NCBI GenBank assembly: GCA_003993805.1
Contig: RSEF01000017.1
Coordinates: 5,717,587 to 5,781,586 of the forward strand
Direction: 5' to 3'
From: Himantopus leucocephalus
Taxonomy: Eukaryota; Chordata; Aves; Charadriiformes; Recurvirostridae
Length of the DNA: 64,000 nt
The position numbers and the translations under genes are program-made. Positions 62,571-64,000 of this stretch are shown here, one piece after another (position 1 is the first letter of the stretch; the number at the start of each line of letters is the position of its first letter). The notes below the pieces were generated by a model. The model saw only the letters and a list, made by a program, of their open reading frames with translations. It ran no database searches and was not told the origin of the DNA.

Positions 62571-63935
62571 TTGAACACTGATGGATTCCAAACCCCCTTT
62601 TTACCTTTTTAATTTTTCTCCAGTCCCTGGGAGCAAGTTGCTGTCTTTTTTTTCTTGTGCTCAGTCGCCTTGTTCTCTTGAGGTCTCTTTTTCTCTCCTC
62701 TACACCATGGTTCACAATTTATTTTGGGGGAAATACCTTGAGCAGAATACAGTGGAAAATAATCTACCAGTTTCTGTTTCAAGTTCATTTTTATCCCTTT
62801 CTGTCTCAAAAAAAAACTGTTTATGGAATCAACACACCATGTTCTGTGGGAAAAAAGAAAACCTTCTGCTCCCTTCACTCTGCTGGAAGCTGAAGAGTGC
62901 TAGGCCCCTGTGTAGTAGTGCATAGAATCTAGCTTTTTTCCTTCTTTCTCTGTATATTGGGCTCAGAGATTACACTGTGTCTCTATGTGAATATGGACAG
63001 TTAGCATTTACCAACATGTATCTGTCTACTTTCTCTTGTTTAAAAAAAAAGAAAAAAACTAAAAAAAAAAAAATAAATGGGGTTCTAGAAGGTCAGCCGG
63101 GGTGGGTTTCAGATGTTTGGGTGGGTTAAGTGGGCATTTTGACAACATGGCTTCTTCTCCTTTGGCATGTTTAATTGTGATGTTTAACAAACATCCTTGC
63201 AGTTTAAGATGACACTTTTAAAATAAAATCTTCTCCTAATGATGACTTTGAGCCCTGCCACTTGATGGGGAATCAGCAGAACCTGTAGGATCTTATTTGG
63301 AATTGACATTCTCTATTGTAATTTTGTTCTTGTTTATTTTTAAATTCTTTTTTTTTTTTGTTTCACTGGAAAGGAAAGAAAGATGCTCAGTTTTAAACGT
63401 TAAAGTGTACAAGTTGCTTTGTTACAATAAAACTAAATGTGTACACAAAGGGACTGGTTGGTCTTCACTGAAAGAAAGCTTTAATATCCTGTTTTCAATT
63501 TGCTTGTAGTTTCTTGGCATTTTGGGGGGCATTTGGTCAGTATTTATGTAGTGCAATGCAACCTTGTGGTTGCGTGGGCTGATAGTCAGTTCATTTAGTT
63601 TCCACTATTTCAGTACTTGTAAAATGTTTCATTTGGTAGTTCCTGCTGCACACTCTGTTTCTTGAATTACCTGACGCTGTAAGACAGGGCTGTAGGTGCA
63701 TATGCCTTGTGTGAAGACAGAGGTTTATATTCATGTTTTTGCAAAAAGAAAAATCACTTGATTCTTAGTTTTTTTTTCTTTTAAGTAGTAATTTGCAGTA
63801 CTGTATCTCCAGTAAATCCGTTCGCATGAAAATATCATGCAAGCTCAGAATAAAAAGACCAAGGGGTCTTATAATGAGATTTGAGTGTTTTTGTAAGTCT
63901 TTTCAGTTGAAAATAAATCTTAAGTGCAAGCTAAT
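62571..63935 (+). other. SET: SET 3' UTR with several polyadenylation signals
   Basis: AATAAA hexamers occur at 63072-63077, 63222-63227, 63426-63431, 63849-63854 and 63913-63918. The first sits inside an A-rich stretch (about 63042-63077), so it may be weak. Alternative ends of roughly 0.65 to 1.4 kb are expected. The true end could lie past the window. Confidence 0.7.
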
Positions 63936-64000
63936 TTTTGGGGTATTTGAAAGAGCAAGATTCTTAGCAAAGCTCATGTATAAAAAGTTGCTACTTCACT

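Overview
The window is vertebrate nuclear DNA, almost certainly from a bird. It contains three protein-coding genes with short GT-AG introns, CpG-island promoters and an avian-type CR1 LINE tail. The encoded alpha-II spectrin SH3 domain matches, as I remember it, the chick brain spectrin SH3 used in structural work. The order SPTAN1 - DYNC2I2 - SET is that of human 9q34.11, which I recall corresponds to chicken chromosome 17. Assignments come from recalled protein families and exon-by-exon frame checking; no search was run.

Region 1 (1-31.4 kb, + strand) is the 3' two-thirds of SPTAN1 (alpha-II spectrin, non-erythroid). I resolved 42 coding exons, from about residue 732 to the stop codon at 31230-31232. 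They cover the later spectrin repeats, the SH3 domain, the calpain/caspase/calmodulin segment and the C-terminal EF-hand domain. Four are phase-neutral cassette exons matching known spectrin inserts: 60 nt (20 residues), 15 nt (LSKLL), 18 nt (TYLLDG) and 63 nt (21 residues, the size and place of the cardiac 'cardi+' insert). They sit in the three longest introns.

Region 2 (31.4-39.7 kb, - strand) is complete DYNC2I2 (WDR34), an intermediate chain of the ciliary dynein-2 motor. It has nine exons and predicts 502 residues. It converges tail-to-tail with SPTAN1, and the two polyadenylation signals are about 30 bp apart. Its CpG-island promoter carries a perfect cAMP-response element and an imperfect RFX-type X-box. 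Two of its introns, and one SPTAN1 intron, use GC-AG splice sites.

Region 3 (40.2-54.6 kb) is about 14 kb of AT-rich intergenic DNA in which I can support no gene.

Region 4 (54.65-64 kb, + strand) is SET (TAF-I beta / I2PP2A, a histone chaperone and PP2A inhibitor). It has eight exons and predicts 277 residues. Its CpG island contains a roughly 52-bp-period tandem array in which every unit carries an NRF1-like palindrome. The 3' UTR has several AATAAA signals and runs close to the window end.

The three genes are neighbours by conserved synteny and do not form one pathway. The least routine signals are the small spectrin cassette exons, the phased NRF1-like array at SET and the X-box/CRE pair at DYNC2I2.
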